Assembly: GCA_027475525.1 (NCBI GenBank) | Contig: JAMWFC010000058.1 | Location: 310,001-374,000, forward strand | Direction: 5' to 3' | DNA length: 64,000 nucleotides | DNA from: Macrolepiota albuminosa | Lineage: Eukaryota; Basidiomycota; Agaricomycetes; Agaricales; Agaricaceae | In this document: positions 1-9,395 of the stretch, piece after piece | Layout of the letters: the number at the start of each line of letters is the position of its first letter | Numbering within the stretch: position 1 is the stretch's first letter | Notes under the pieces: model-generated | Seen by the model: the letters and a program-made list of their open reading frames with translations, nothing else | What the model was told of the DNA's origin: nothing | Database searches by the model: none | Made by a program: the position numbers and the translations under genes

Positions 1-1090
1 ACGCGAATGGTCATGTCACGTGCCCGCGTCTGTCACGACCCACCAACAACTAGCTACTCAGCACCAAGGATCAGAAGTGATATATTCCAGACGAGCTTCT
101 CTCTGTCATCTCCAGTGCCGGCTCTGGGTCTATGCCGCACTATGAAGAACTCGGCTTTCCCATGGTCGTCTCAACCTTTGCTCTGTTTGTCGACTTCTTC
201 AAGCAAAAGCCTTTTGGCTGCAACGTTCCTCTCTTCATAAGACGCAGTCTATGTCCATCAATAATCAATTTTCCTACCCGCCATACGCCATCACTGTAAT
301 GCGGACCGTATCGACGAGATTATCCTATGCAGTGGATCTTGAGTGATGTCGTTCCGCATGAAGCCCTGATATAACGCGTCTGGAGATACGCGGCCTAGCA
401 TGCAATGTTGAGCAGTTAGGAGCCATCTTTCAAGCATCACCTTCCTTATCCACGCTCAATATCCACAAATTTGGGGTTATTCACTGGAAAGAGGCTGATT
501 CTTTGAATCTCACTATTCATGACCAACACTCTTCTCGACGGTGCTTTTATTTGTCCTTTGTCACATATTATGAACACCCACTTGACGGTAAGATGATATT
601 ATGGTGTTCCCTAAAACAGTACATTACCCAAATTCTAGAAACTGAGAATTAGCGGTGTCACCATAACCTTGGAAGATGCTCTTGTGATTCATTAGAAGTG
701 GTCAACTATCACTTCTATGGAGCAATGCTGAGGTCAATAGTTCTGTTCGCTGGCGGAATCTAACCATTGTCATCATTAATGATCCATCCTTAGTTGGTAG
801 AGCACAAACGGTGGCAGTGATTCGTCGGTCATACCCACAATCCCCCAGAACCATCCACACTCAATGTTACTGATTGGGATTAAGAAGGATTACAGTCTGA
901 GTTGCCAAACACAGTCTTAAACTTCATAAGCAAGAATTTAACTCCAACACCTCTGGAGAGACGATGACGATGATATGTGGTCTGATGTGGAAGTAGAAAA
1001 GACTTTTGGAGCATAGTCGGCATTGACCATGAACTGGAGGCCGAGTTTTGCAAGGGAGATGGACAAGAGACGAAACAAATATGAATGACA
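1..1090 (+). other. No firm gene; possible F-box/LRR-like remnant
   Basis: No reading frame longer than about 80 residues is supported here. Around 640-695 the plus strand reads KLRISGVTITLEDALVIH and then stops. This resembles a leucine-rich-repeat segment of the many basidiomycete F-box proteins. Flanking frames (for example 520-560 and 880-1010) carry short plausible stretches that cannot be linked into a gene by clear splice sites. It could be a decayed F-box gene, an intron-rich gene that I cannot assemble, or chance. Confidence 0.25.
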
Positions 1091-2021
1091 TTACGGAGTT
1101 TCGTCAGCGATAGGGACAGAAGTAATGGGTACATCTTTTCTAAATGTCCGTTCCAAATATGACACTGCTTTCAAGTCCAACACCACTCTTGGCCACTTCA
1201 GTAATTCATAAACATTGAGCTTATCTGTTGTGACCAACTTGACCTTTTCAATGTTTCTGATCGCCCGTTCCAAGCTAACTGGGGGATTCTCTTCTCCAGT
1301 GATAAAGAGGGTTTTCCGCATCCCAAGGTGGTCAATCCTCTGGGCAAGATGCTTGGTTTTGCCATGCGGCCAACTGAGTTGTGTCACGATACCGAGCTTC
1401 CGATCCCGCACCTTCGCACTCAGGGCGACCCGCATACCCATTTGAATGACCTTTCGAGGCAATTTGGTACTGAAATCGCGCGGTTTGGGACCGAACGCGA
1501 CACCACCACCCACTAACATTGGACTTTGCGCATCTCCAAGACGTGCCCTGCCACTACCTTTTTGGCGGCGAATCTTAATTCCGGAACCCCGGACCTCGCC
1601 TCGAGTCTTGGTGCTGGCAGACCCTTGCCGAAGAGAGTCAAGATAGTGTACAACACATAGGTGAAGGATATCAGTGCGTAGAGGGTGATTGAAAACGGTA
1701 GGATCGAGGGCAGCTACAGAGGCCTCTACAGCTTGAGCAGAGCCTGCAAGTGGCTGAGAGAGACCAAGATATACGGGTTCAAGGATAGGTTCAACTACAT
1801 CAAAATAAGCTCGGAAAAAAGTACGCTGCAAAAGATGACTGTGCCTTTTTTGGAGGGTAGTACAGGCGGAGATGCCTGTTTCTGCGCGCGAGCAAGTCGA
1901 GCCATGGTACGAACAGAGTTGCGACAGGATGACTAAAATTAAATGTGAAAAAAGCATGCGTTATGCAGCTTGAGAGACATACAACACCCGCGCTTGCACG
2001 GAACATCAAAGGTTGAAACAT
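1091..2021 (-). CDS. Mitochondrial large-subunit ribosomal protein uL4m (L4)
   Basis: Component of the mitochondrial ribosome large subunit. The C-terminal 190 residues carry the L4 core: the [19 protein letters not shown] segment, then [13 protein letters not shown], and the conserved helix [14 protein letters not shown] near the end. The start at 2021 ([12 protein letters not shown]) followed by a 50-bp GTATGT...TTTTAG intron (1982-1933) gives an Arg/Ser/Ala-rich presequence expected of a matrix protein. A second small intron near 1850-1805 is probably needed to rejoin the L4 frame, and I could not fix its borders. It is divergent from the uS9 gene. The family is certain; the N-terminus is not. 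Confidence 0.85.
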
Positions 2022-2278
2022 GTCGCGCGCGGCCGCTATACGCTGGTCGATGGCCTGTGCGCTAGCAAATGGTCTGAAAAGAGGCGATGCTTAGTCAGCT
2101 GTTCCCCGGCAAACCCCGAGTGGAACTAGGTAGGTGTTCCAAGCCACAAGAATCGGTCTTGAGAAAGATTATTGGCGCCGCCCTCGACGACTTCAAGAAG
2201 GTGTGTACATCCTCTGCCTGTACGCTTCTCTGTCTAACCCTTCCAGAGACTATTCGCCGCAACCTCGGCTCGATCAAA
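2022..2278. promoter_or_regulatory. Shared divergent promoter of two ribosomal-protein genes
   Basis: This 257-bp space separates the start codons of the mitochondrial L4 gene (leftward) and the cytosolic S16 gene (rightward). No clear TATA box is seen. An upstream non-coding exon of the S16 gene is possible. Co-regulation of the pair is inferred from position only. Confidence 0.4.
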
Positions 2279-2691
2279 ATGGCTACATCTGCAAAGGCCG
2301 TCCAGACATTCGGCAAAAAGAAGGTACGGTTCATCGCCCTCTGCTTTGAGCTCAGTGTTAATATGTACATGGATTTCAGACCGCAACAGCTGTTGCTCAT
2401 GCTAAGGAGGGTCGCGGTCTCATCCGTATCAATGGTTCCCCTATCAACCTTGTTCAACCTGAAATCTTGCGTATGAAGGTTTACGAACCCATCCTTGTTG
2501 CTGGAGAGGATTCTTTCAGCGTTCTTGACATCCGGGTTCGCGTGAAGGGAGGTGGACACACATCGCAGGTGTATGCTATCCGTCAGGCCATTGCCAAGGC
2601 TCTCGTCGCATACTACACCAAATACATCGATGCATACAGCGCACTAGAACTGAAGAAAAAGCTTGTAGCGTATGACCGTACCCTCTTGATT

Positions 2692-2726
<35 letters not shown>

Positions 2727-2824
2727 CGGTGCTGGCGCTCGTGCTCGCAGACAAAAGAGGTTTGTATTCTGGATACTCACTTTCTCCATGTCCCTGCTGA
2801 CATTTTGTCCTCAGTTACCGTTAA
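2279..2824 (+). CDS. 40S ribosomal protein S16 (uS9)
   Basis: Small-subunit ribosomal protein whose C-terminal tail reaches the P-site tRNA. Three exons (2279-2323, 2380-2759, 2815-2824) encode 144 residues, the normal length for the family. Seen in the sequence: [19 protein letters not shown] at the N-terminus, [12 protein letters not shown], the [19 protein letters not shown] helix, and the invariant tail ending KSYR. The tail is only formed when the last intron (GTTTGT...CCTCAG) is removed, so the 10-bp terminal exon is well supported. All junctions are in phase with canonical GT-AG borders. Confidence 0.97.
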
Positions 2825-3100
2825 ACGTTTCTTCTGTATCGTACTGTATATGCAACTGCTACATGTTCCTTTCACGTGCTCCACACATGCATTGTATGCG
2901 AAATATGACATTTGCAAGTCGAATACTCATTTTGTCTATATTCTATTTGAAGTTACCTGAGATATCCTGTTGAGCCGTCGTGATGATAATGTTGTCACGT
3001 GTAACTACCATGAATTCGTGCAATTTGTCCAGCTCGTGTTTAGTTCCCCACAAGGTCCGTCGTCAGGCTCCGACTGTGCTGTCAAGGGTCTCTTGATCTG

Positions 3101-5419
3101 ATGGATGGCCCCTGCGCTTCCCAACCTCAAGAAATCCCTCAAATTTTCAAAGATGAGGCCTCGCCATGGCGCATTTTCGTCAGCGCGAATGGCATAAACG
3201 GGCGGCCTAAATTAGTGAGGACGCTTAAGGTGTGAAATCCATAGATCTTTTGATGCGCTAGTTTCAACAGTCTCTTCTAGAAAGCTGGTGCTGTTATCTG
3301 CTCGGATCCCAAGCAGGCTAATGTTATCCTGGTCGATTCCACTTCGGACACAGGCAGAGAATTCATTCGTGAATGGGGTAGTGATACGGATAAGGTCGTT
3401 TTACAGCATACGTGGGTTGCAGCATGTCTTGCCGCGTCGAAAGTTCTTGCCAAAGATGATGAATGGGGGGGCTTCCTTACAATTGACGATGGGCTACCAA
3501 TCGCGAAAGAGGGGACAGGATTGGCGGAGGACACCGTCAAGTCAGTTTCATCTTGCAAGACGTGGTTTTAGCTGATTGTAGACAAGTAGTCCGCTTCCAA
3601 CGCCCCGAATCACCCCTATGGACGTACCTTCTTCGTCTGCTCCTCCTCAGGCCGCACCAAGGACCGTCCCCAATGTACCTCTTGTATCGCAGCCCTCACT
3701 TCCGGATGCTGCCTCAAACGATTCGCTTCACGCTTATTCTCATAACAATGCCTTCCCGAACCAACAGATGTATCAACAAGCATTCATGATGCACCCTGCT
3801 TTTATGGCCCAGATGCAGCAACAAACATTTGCCCAACCTAATCTGATGTCACCCATGCAACATCCGCCGTCTGGCCCTAATGGTCCATTGACACCTTATT
3901 CTGCCGGCATGGGGTCATACAATTATGACATGTACAATATGCACCCACTCTATTCCTCCTTGAATCCAAACATGATGTTTGCTCAAGATTCTCCTTATCG
4001 TTCGAATCTTTCTAACACAACTGACTTCAACTCTTCTACCATCCCTCCGTCTTTTCGGCGGAAATCGCCTATTCTGCCACGGTCGACTCCTACTTCATAT
4101 ACTTCAGGCGAACAAACGAGGTCAACCTCACCCACAAGTATTTCTGCCTCCATGCTCCCTCAATCCATATCTCAGAGGACTCCTAATTTAAGCTCGCCAC
4201 TTCCTGGTGCCTTATTTAGGAATAAAGACGGACACGAACTGTCGTTTTTTGTTCAAGTTGACCTCAACAATCGTTCTCGGACAGTCACTGCCATCAAGGT
4301 ATGTTCTATTCCTAATCTACTTCTGAAGATTTGATTTCTGACTACCTGACGTCAGAAAAATGGCGGAAAGATTGTTTCTAATAACAAGACCGCCGATTAT
4401 GCAATCCTATATAGCCAATCGAAAACTTTTGACCTACTGTTGGAGTCAACTCATTTGGCAGGAAGACCAGCAGTTAGCGCCGCTTTCGTTCAAGACTGTG
4501 TAGATCGGAACCAACTTCTGAACACGTCGTCGTATGGGTTTGAGAGTCCCAAAGGCAAGTCTGCTACTCCACGTGGAAAACGCAAGAGAATCAAATACGA
4601 GGAGGATGAAGAAGAGTTATTGCATGAGAGGCTCGTTTCAAAACGTTTGGAAAGGGATCATAGTCGGAAACACATAAAAAACTCAGCCGTATTAGAAGAC
4701 GGAGTTTCGCCCTTGGAAACAGTGGAAACAGCCAAGGCCGCATCGCCCGCAAGACAGAATACACAGCAGCGTTCTCCAGTCCAACCTGGGGATCCCTCAT
4801 GGCCTCGATCACCTACCCCTCCTCCTGAACATACGAGGGTAAAACGTCTTGGCAGCGATGGGTATATGTATTCGGAACAGGAGCGGGATTATTCCAAACT
4901 CTACGTAAAGGTCCTCTTACAGCGTGATCACCAGATCTCGAATGCTGCCATTGGCAAGGCACTGCATCAAAAGGTAAGGTACCCAGAGTATTTACCCTTT
5001 ATGCAACTAATTCTAGCGGTACAGATGGACAATCATAGTGTCGGATCTTGGAGGGCCTTTGTCACTCAAGAGCCGTTTAGGTCTGTACTCGACGGTGCGC
5101 GGAAAACAGCGGGCATTGAATTCCGCAAACAACATGCCAGGGCAGAGCTCTTGGCGAGAGAAGTTGAAATTGTTGCACACTTTTTCGCCACTGGTGCTGG
5201 TCGGTCAAATCCAGACGAAGAGGATGATGGAAATGATGCTGTAGCATGGGAACGACTAACTCAACAGGTATGTGGTCGATTTCTGAATGGGCCTCAATGA
5301 AATGATTTAACAAGGAAATTCAGACAAAATGCCAATCATGCGCGAGCTGGACAGACTGGTATTCTGACCATCATGCAGAGGTCGAGAAGCGCTATCAGGA
5401 ATTACTCGCTTCTACCTGA
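3101..5419 (+). CDS. Rap1-like nuclear protein with two BRCT domains and a Myb-like segment
   Basis: Six exons (3101-3229, 3281-3540, 3587-4298, 4356-4973, 5025-5267, 5324-5419) give 685 residues. Residues about 20-115 form a BRCT domain (LVRTLKKAGAVICSDPKQAN, ending in HTWVAACLAASKVL). Residues about 130-335 are a Ser/Pro/Gln/Met-rich linker. Residues about 340-430 form a second BRCT-like unit (KNGGKIVSNNKTADYAILYS...). Near 535-595 lies a Myb/SANT-like helix set ending SVGSWRAFV, as in the Myb domain of telomere protein Rap1. A basic patch (GKRKRIKYEEDEEE) may be a nuclear signal. BRCT followed by Myb suggests a Rap1/shelterin-type chromatin factor. The second BRCT is unusual for Rap1, so the name is a proposal. 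Confidence 0.75.
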
Positions 5420-5510
5420 GTTTGTTAGATACTCTTGAGATTAGTGGTCTATAATTCCACGTATCTGGCTATGATACAGGTGACGAAAAATAGAACAATT
5501 CGGCACGATA

Positions 5511-6077
5511 TCATTCGGTAGCCTCTGTTGCAATCTTTGGTAGTGGTTGCTTGAAAAACCTTTTCCGTCTTTCCTCCTGAGTGACCCCCGGCTGGCCCGC
5601 TAATTGTCCTGAGTAATCAAATACTCCCATGGCGGTACCTAGCAACACACAACCACCAAGGGCCATGGGTAATGAGCGAGCTGCAGTAATATGAGTATCG
5701 AATTCAACTCAGAGGCAAATACGTACATCTTACGCCCGCCAAAAAACCTGCAGCACAAGCACCAGCAGCACCATTGAGCGGATCGTCCTTACGACGTTGG
5801 TTGGCCACAATGGACTCGGTCAAGGCGAAAGTAGCACCCATTCCGGCTAGAAAGAGGTGTTATAAGGGCTAAAAGGCATGTAAGAAAAAAACGTACTGAA
5901 GATAGCGATTGTCCCGCCTGTCCGTGTCACGAAACCCATAGCGCCACTGGAGTGGTTACCAAGGGCGTTTTGAATTGCACTGACGAAGATGCCAACGGCG
6001 GCAGACTGAAGGCCAACGGCAGAGGCATATTGCAGGGATGGTTTGGGATTGTAGGCTGGGACGGGCGAATCAGACAT
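5511..6077 (-). CDS. Complex I subunit B14.7 / NDUFA11-like (Tim17 family)
   Basis: Accessory membrane-arm subunit of mitochondrial NADH:ubiquinone oxidoreductase. Exons 6077-5897, 5846-5727 and 5680-5511 give 156 residues, rich in Gly/Ala membrane helices (AVGLQSAAVGIFVSAIQNAL; GAAGACAAGFLAG; ALGGCVLLGTAMGVFDYSG). The helix spacing and the RRKDDPLNGA loop match the Tim17/B14.7 superfamily. The soluble tail (EERRKRFFKQPLPK) is typical of the complex I member rather than a protein translocase. There is no cleavable presequence, as expected for this family. It is divergent from the EED-like gene with only 66 bp between start codons. Confidence 0.82.
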
Positions 6078-6143
6078 GGATGAGTTTTTGTCGTGAGCGC
6101 AATGTCCCGATGTTGATTGATTGCCTATTTGGGATTTGCTCTA

Positions 6144-8084
6144 ATGTCCGAGTCCAAGCAACAAGTTCCCTGGTACAAGGTCCTAGGCTCCTCTCCGCCC
6201 TTTGCGCTGGCAAAGAAGATATATGTCTGTGTATTATTCCCTTCTTCCTCAGCTCTCTTCTGACTATTACAGTCTAATTCTAATGCTTCGGACTCCCCAC
6301 CTTTCAAAAGCCTGGCTTTCTTTCCATGGACACATCAATCTATCCATACCCTGTGGAATGGTCACCACAATCATTCCCAAGAGGACTGGTCGGCCATGAT
6401 CAACGAATTTTCGGACGCCATTGCCGTTGGGTCCGACCACATAGTCTATATTTTCTTCACGCGCCAATCGAGATTTGTGATCTCCTACAAAGTGCCCTTA
6501 GTAAGTTCTCTCTTTCCCCGATTGTTATCCTCATCCAACCGGGCACAGAATAATCGAGGCAAGGCCCTTCCTACTGATTGTATACGGGTGGCTTGGACCC
6601 TGGATCCTAGCAATCCTTTTCAACCCCTCCTTCTCTTCTCGTACCTCAATCTTTTGTATATATACAATGTCAAGGAGCAAGGTGTTCAAGGCCACCTTCG
6701 TGGACATGGTGGTGTAAGAGAAAGCATCGGTGTTTCTAGGTCCCTCAGTTTTTGACAAGCACTAGGCCATAACATCGATCGCAGTGCATCCGATCAACAC
6801 TAACTTATTCTGCACAACTTCCAGGGATTATTCAACCCGTATCTATGATCTGACGCTCAAGCCTCAGAAACTGGCAGACCTAGGAAACCCTCACTGGCCT
6901 CCTGGGACAAAAAAAAGCTTTGCAGGTGCCGCCCATGGTCTTCACATGTCAGAACCGGAGGGGGAGGGCAGTGGCATAGGGCGTTGCATTATTGTTTTGA
7001 TGGGTGGTCGTTCGGGTGGCCACCAAGCCGCAGTATTGAGTGCCGTGAGCTACACTCTAACCATCTCAACACTACCTCCCTCAAACATACATTTTCCAGG
7101 TATTCAATCCAGATTTCCCAATTGTTGCAACTTGTGGTGTAAGAAAAAACGGTACTCGCGTTCTCTGATAGACATTAAGCCAATGCTCAGCTTGATAGAC
7201 TTGTCAAGATATGGCATGTTCCTCGTGCCTCTCGAGAAACCCTCATCCGCGAAGATAAACCACTATTCAGCAGTAGTCGGATACACAAAGCCCGTGTTTT
7301 GTCCATTTCATGGTGCGACTTATTGCAAGCCATATTCACAACCTCCAACTTACAGTCCTTGTAGGCTACAGAACGATCTCTTACTGAGCCACAGTGCCCC
7401 CGCCATCATGAGACAGACCTCCAATAGCACGGAATCGAGGGAAACCTGGATTGAACCTGGACAACTTGTTGTTTGGCGTTGGTTATCACTTTACCGTTTC
7501 TTTCCTCCCCAACACAGTGATGTCCGCCCGGATATATTACGTGGATGCGCGTCGGTGCGTCTATTGCACTTGCTATCCGACCAGTTCTCACCTATCAACT
7601 GTAGGATTACCAGGAGAGCAGTAAGTCTCGTTTCGGTAAAAAGATCAGGTATTAATGTTCCTGTTCATCAGACTCTTTCAAAATCATATCTGCCGTTTCC
7701 TTTCCGCCAGTAAAAACTCAGTTCGAAACACCTGCTTTACACCTCTATCAATCCCCTAGCCATGATCCTGTAGTTTCCTTCACCTACCCGAATTTCAACT
7801 CGATCAAGTTGTTCAATCTGATCCACCTCCATCCTCGTAAACCGCCTGCCTTTCCATTTGACGTTCTGAATATGGAGATGGGAGATCATCTCAATGAAGA
7901 TGGGGAAAAGGGAATAAGTTCTCAGACAGATATACCCCCACAGATTTCGGGTTGGGAAATATCACCAGTCACCATGGCAGATGGGGAGGAGGTCCTGGCA
8001 TGTGCTATGGGCGTCGGAGGAACAACATTGATTGGTGTCGGTAGCAAAGATGGTAGAGGTGCAATCTGGATTTGGAAGCTTTAA
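6144..8084 (+). CDS. EED/ESC-type WD40 subunit of Polycomb repressive complex 2
   Basis: Nine or so exons with short GT-AG introns rebuild a seven-bladed WD40 protein. Seen in order: VGSDHIVYIF; IRVAWTLDPSNPFQPLLLF; HGGAITSIAVHPINTNLFCT then SRDYSTRIYDL; GGHQAAVLSAVFNPDFPIVA then CGLDRLVKIWHV; NDLLLSHSAPAIM; EPGQLVVWRW; final WD strand GAIWIWKL. The order and the insert between blades follow animal EED, where the same positions read YTCAWTYD, GHGNAINELKFHPRD and DLILSKS. EED is the subunit that binds trimethyl-lysine and supports H3K27 methylation. The start at 6144 gives MSESKQQVPWYKVLG. The WD40 fold is certain and the EED identity strong. Confidence 0.8.
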
Positions 8085-8402
8085 CTTGGTCCGTCGAGTA
8101 GACCATTTTGAGTACTGGTAGTAACTATGGGCTTTGATTACCAACCAAGAGACTTATTATATTCCACTGTGTCAAGGAAAAGAATGACCAGAGAAAGAAC
8201 AATTTTAAAAGCGACTGAAACACCACATCTAGAGATCCAGAAGTTTTTTCCATTGCACAGAGATCTACACAGTAGATGTTCAGTTAATACCTCGCAACTG
8301 ACTCCACTACATCCGCATCAGAGCAACCAACTTGACTACGTCCGCATCAGAGATCTGTCACGAGTGGATGAAAGTGATCCTTACTGATAGTCCATCTACG
8401 GC
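8085..8402. other. Intergenic, convergent gene ends
   Basis: The space between the EED-like gene and the repeat precursor gene, which converge here. It holds a short imperfect direct repeat near 8310-8360 (CATCAGAG...CTACGTCCGCATCAGAG). No coding potential is seen, and it presumably carries both 3' untranslated regions. Confidence 0.4.
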
Positions 8403-9087
8403 CTAGTATCGCTCGACCTTCCCATTAATAGACTTGGTGGGGACCTCAGCAGGAATCTGTCGTCTGTCGTAGCGCTCAATTTGACCGTTGAGAGATTTGA
8501 CAGGAACTTCAGCAGGAATCTGTCGTTTATCGTAGCGCTCAATCTTTCCATTGGTAGACTTGGTGGGGACCTCGGCAGGAATCTGTCGTTTGTCGTAGGG
8601 CTCGATCTTTCCATTTGTGGACTTGGTGGGGACCTCAGCAGGAATCTGTCGTTTGTCATAGCGCTCAATCTTTCCATTTGTGGACTTGGTAGCGACCTCA
8701 GCAGGAATCTGTCGTTTGTCGTAGCGCTCAATCTTTCCGTTTGTGGACTTGGTGGGGACCTCAGCAGGAATCTGTCGTTTGTCGTAGCGCTCAATATTTC
8801 CATTGGTAGACTTGGTGGGAACCTCAGCAGGAATCTGTCGTTTGTCGTAGCGCTCAATTTGACCGTTGAGAGATTTGACAGGAACCTCAGCAGGGATCTG
8901 CCTGATATAAATGGGGATTGTCTCAAACGCTTCAAGATTTCGGGTCACTGGGGGCTAGATCGATGGCCAATGAGGGTCGTAGAGATAAATAGTGCTTCGT
9001 ATGACCTACATTGACGGGAACAGGGTAAGAACGGACCAGACCTGCCAGGAAAAGAGAGAACACAGCAACAAAAGTGCAGGTGAACAT
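8403..9087 (-). CDS. Secreted precursor of eight KR-separated repeat peptides (kexin-processed type)
   Basis: Two exons (9087-9010, 8954-8403) encode 209 residues. Residues 1-20 are a textbook signal peptide (MFTCTFVAVFSLFLAGLVRS). A short spacer follows, then eight units of 21 residues (the last is 19), consensus QIPAEVPTKSTNGKIERYD plus KR. Six internal boundaries are Lys-Arg and one is Arg-Arg, classical Kex2 sites; the first unit is preceded only by Arg. Cleavage and trimming would release seven or eight near-identical peptides with N-terminal Gln. Architecture resembles Ustilago Rep1 and other kexin-processed fungal repeat proteins, but the peptide sequence is not one I recognise. No modifying-enzyme gene such as a UstYa/DUF3328 oxidase is adjacent. 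Function unknown. Confidence 0.88.
8406..8903 (-). repeat. Coding tandem repeat, eight copies of a 63-bp unit
   Basis: This array encodes the peptide repeats of the secreted precursor. Seven full 63-bp units and one unit short by two codons are in frame. Units 1 and 7 share the variant PVKSLNGQ, while the others read PTKSTNG(K/N) or close variants. This suggests expansion by unequal exchange or block duplication. Confidence 0.95.
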
Positions 9088-9395
9088 TGTGAAGAAATCG
9101 CTTCGTGGATAATCAAAGATCAAAGGGGAGTGAAAAGAAAAGAAAAGGAAGGCGTCCAGGCCTTGAGCTGAAACAAAGAAAGAATGAGTCTGAGAGAAAG
9201 GACGAAGAAAGATGTGTACGTACCAGGAAAGAGAAGAGTGAGGAATGAAGAGAGGAGATGGATCAGGCATGTCTTTTATATGTGTATACTACTATAGCTA
9301 CAGATGATGGTTGCTTCAAGTTGTCAAGTTTGACTGATTCATTTAGTGCCACAACTCGGCGACTGGTTCAAGCTCGCACGTGCCTCCAAATTCTC

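Noticed and set aside
8396..9014. Long overlapping open frames on both strands over the KR-repeat gene
   Set aside because: A 63-bp repeat keeps extra frames open automatically. Only the minus-strand frame joins to a signal peptide through a proper intron.
8403..9087. Mating pheromone precursor
   Set aside because: Basidiomycete pheromones are short CaaX-ended lipopeptide precursors. This protein has no CaaX end and has KR-bounded repeats instead.
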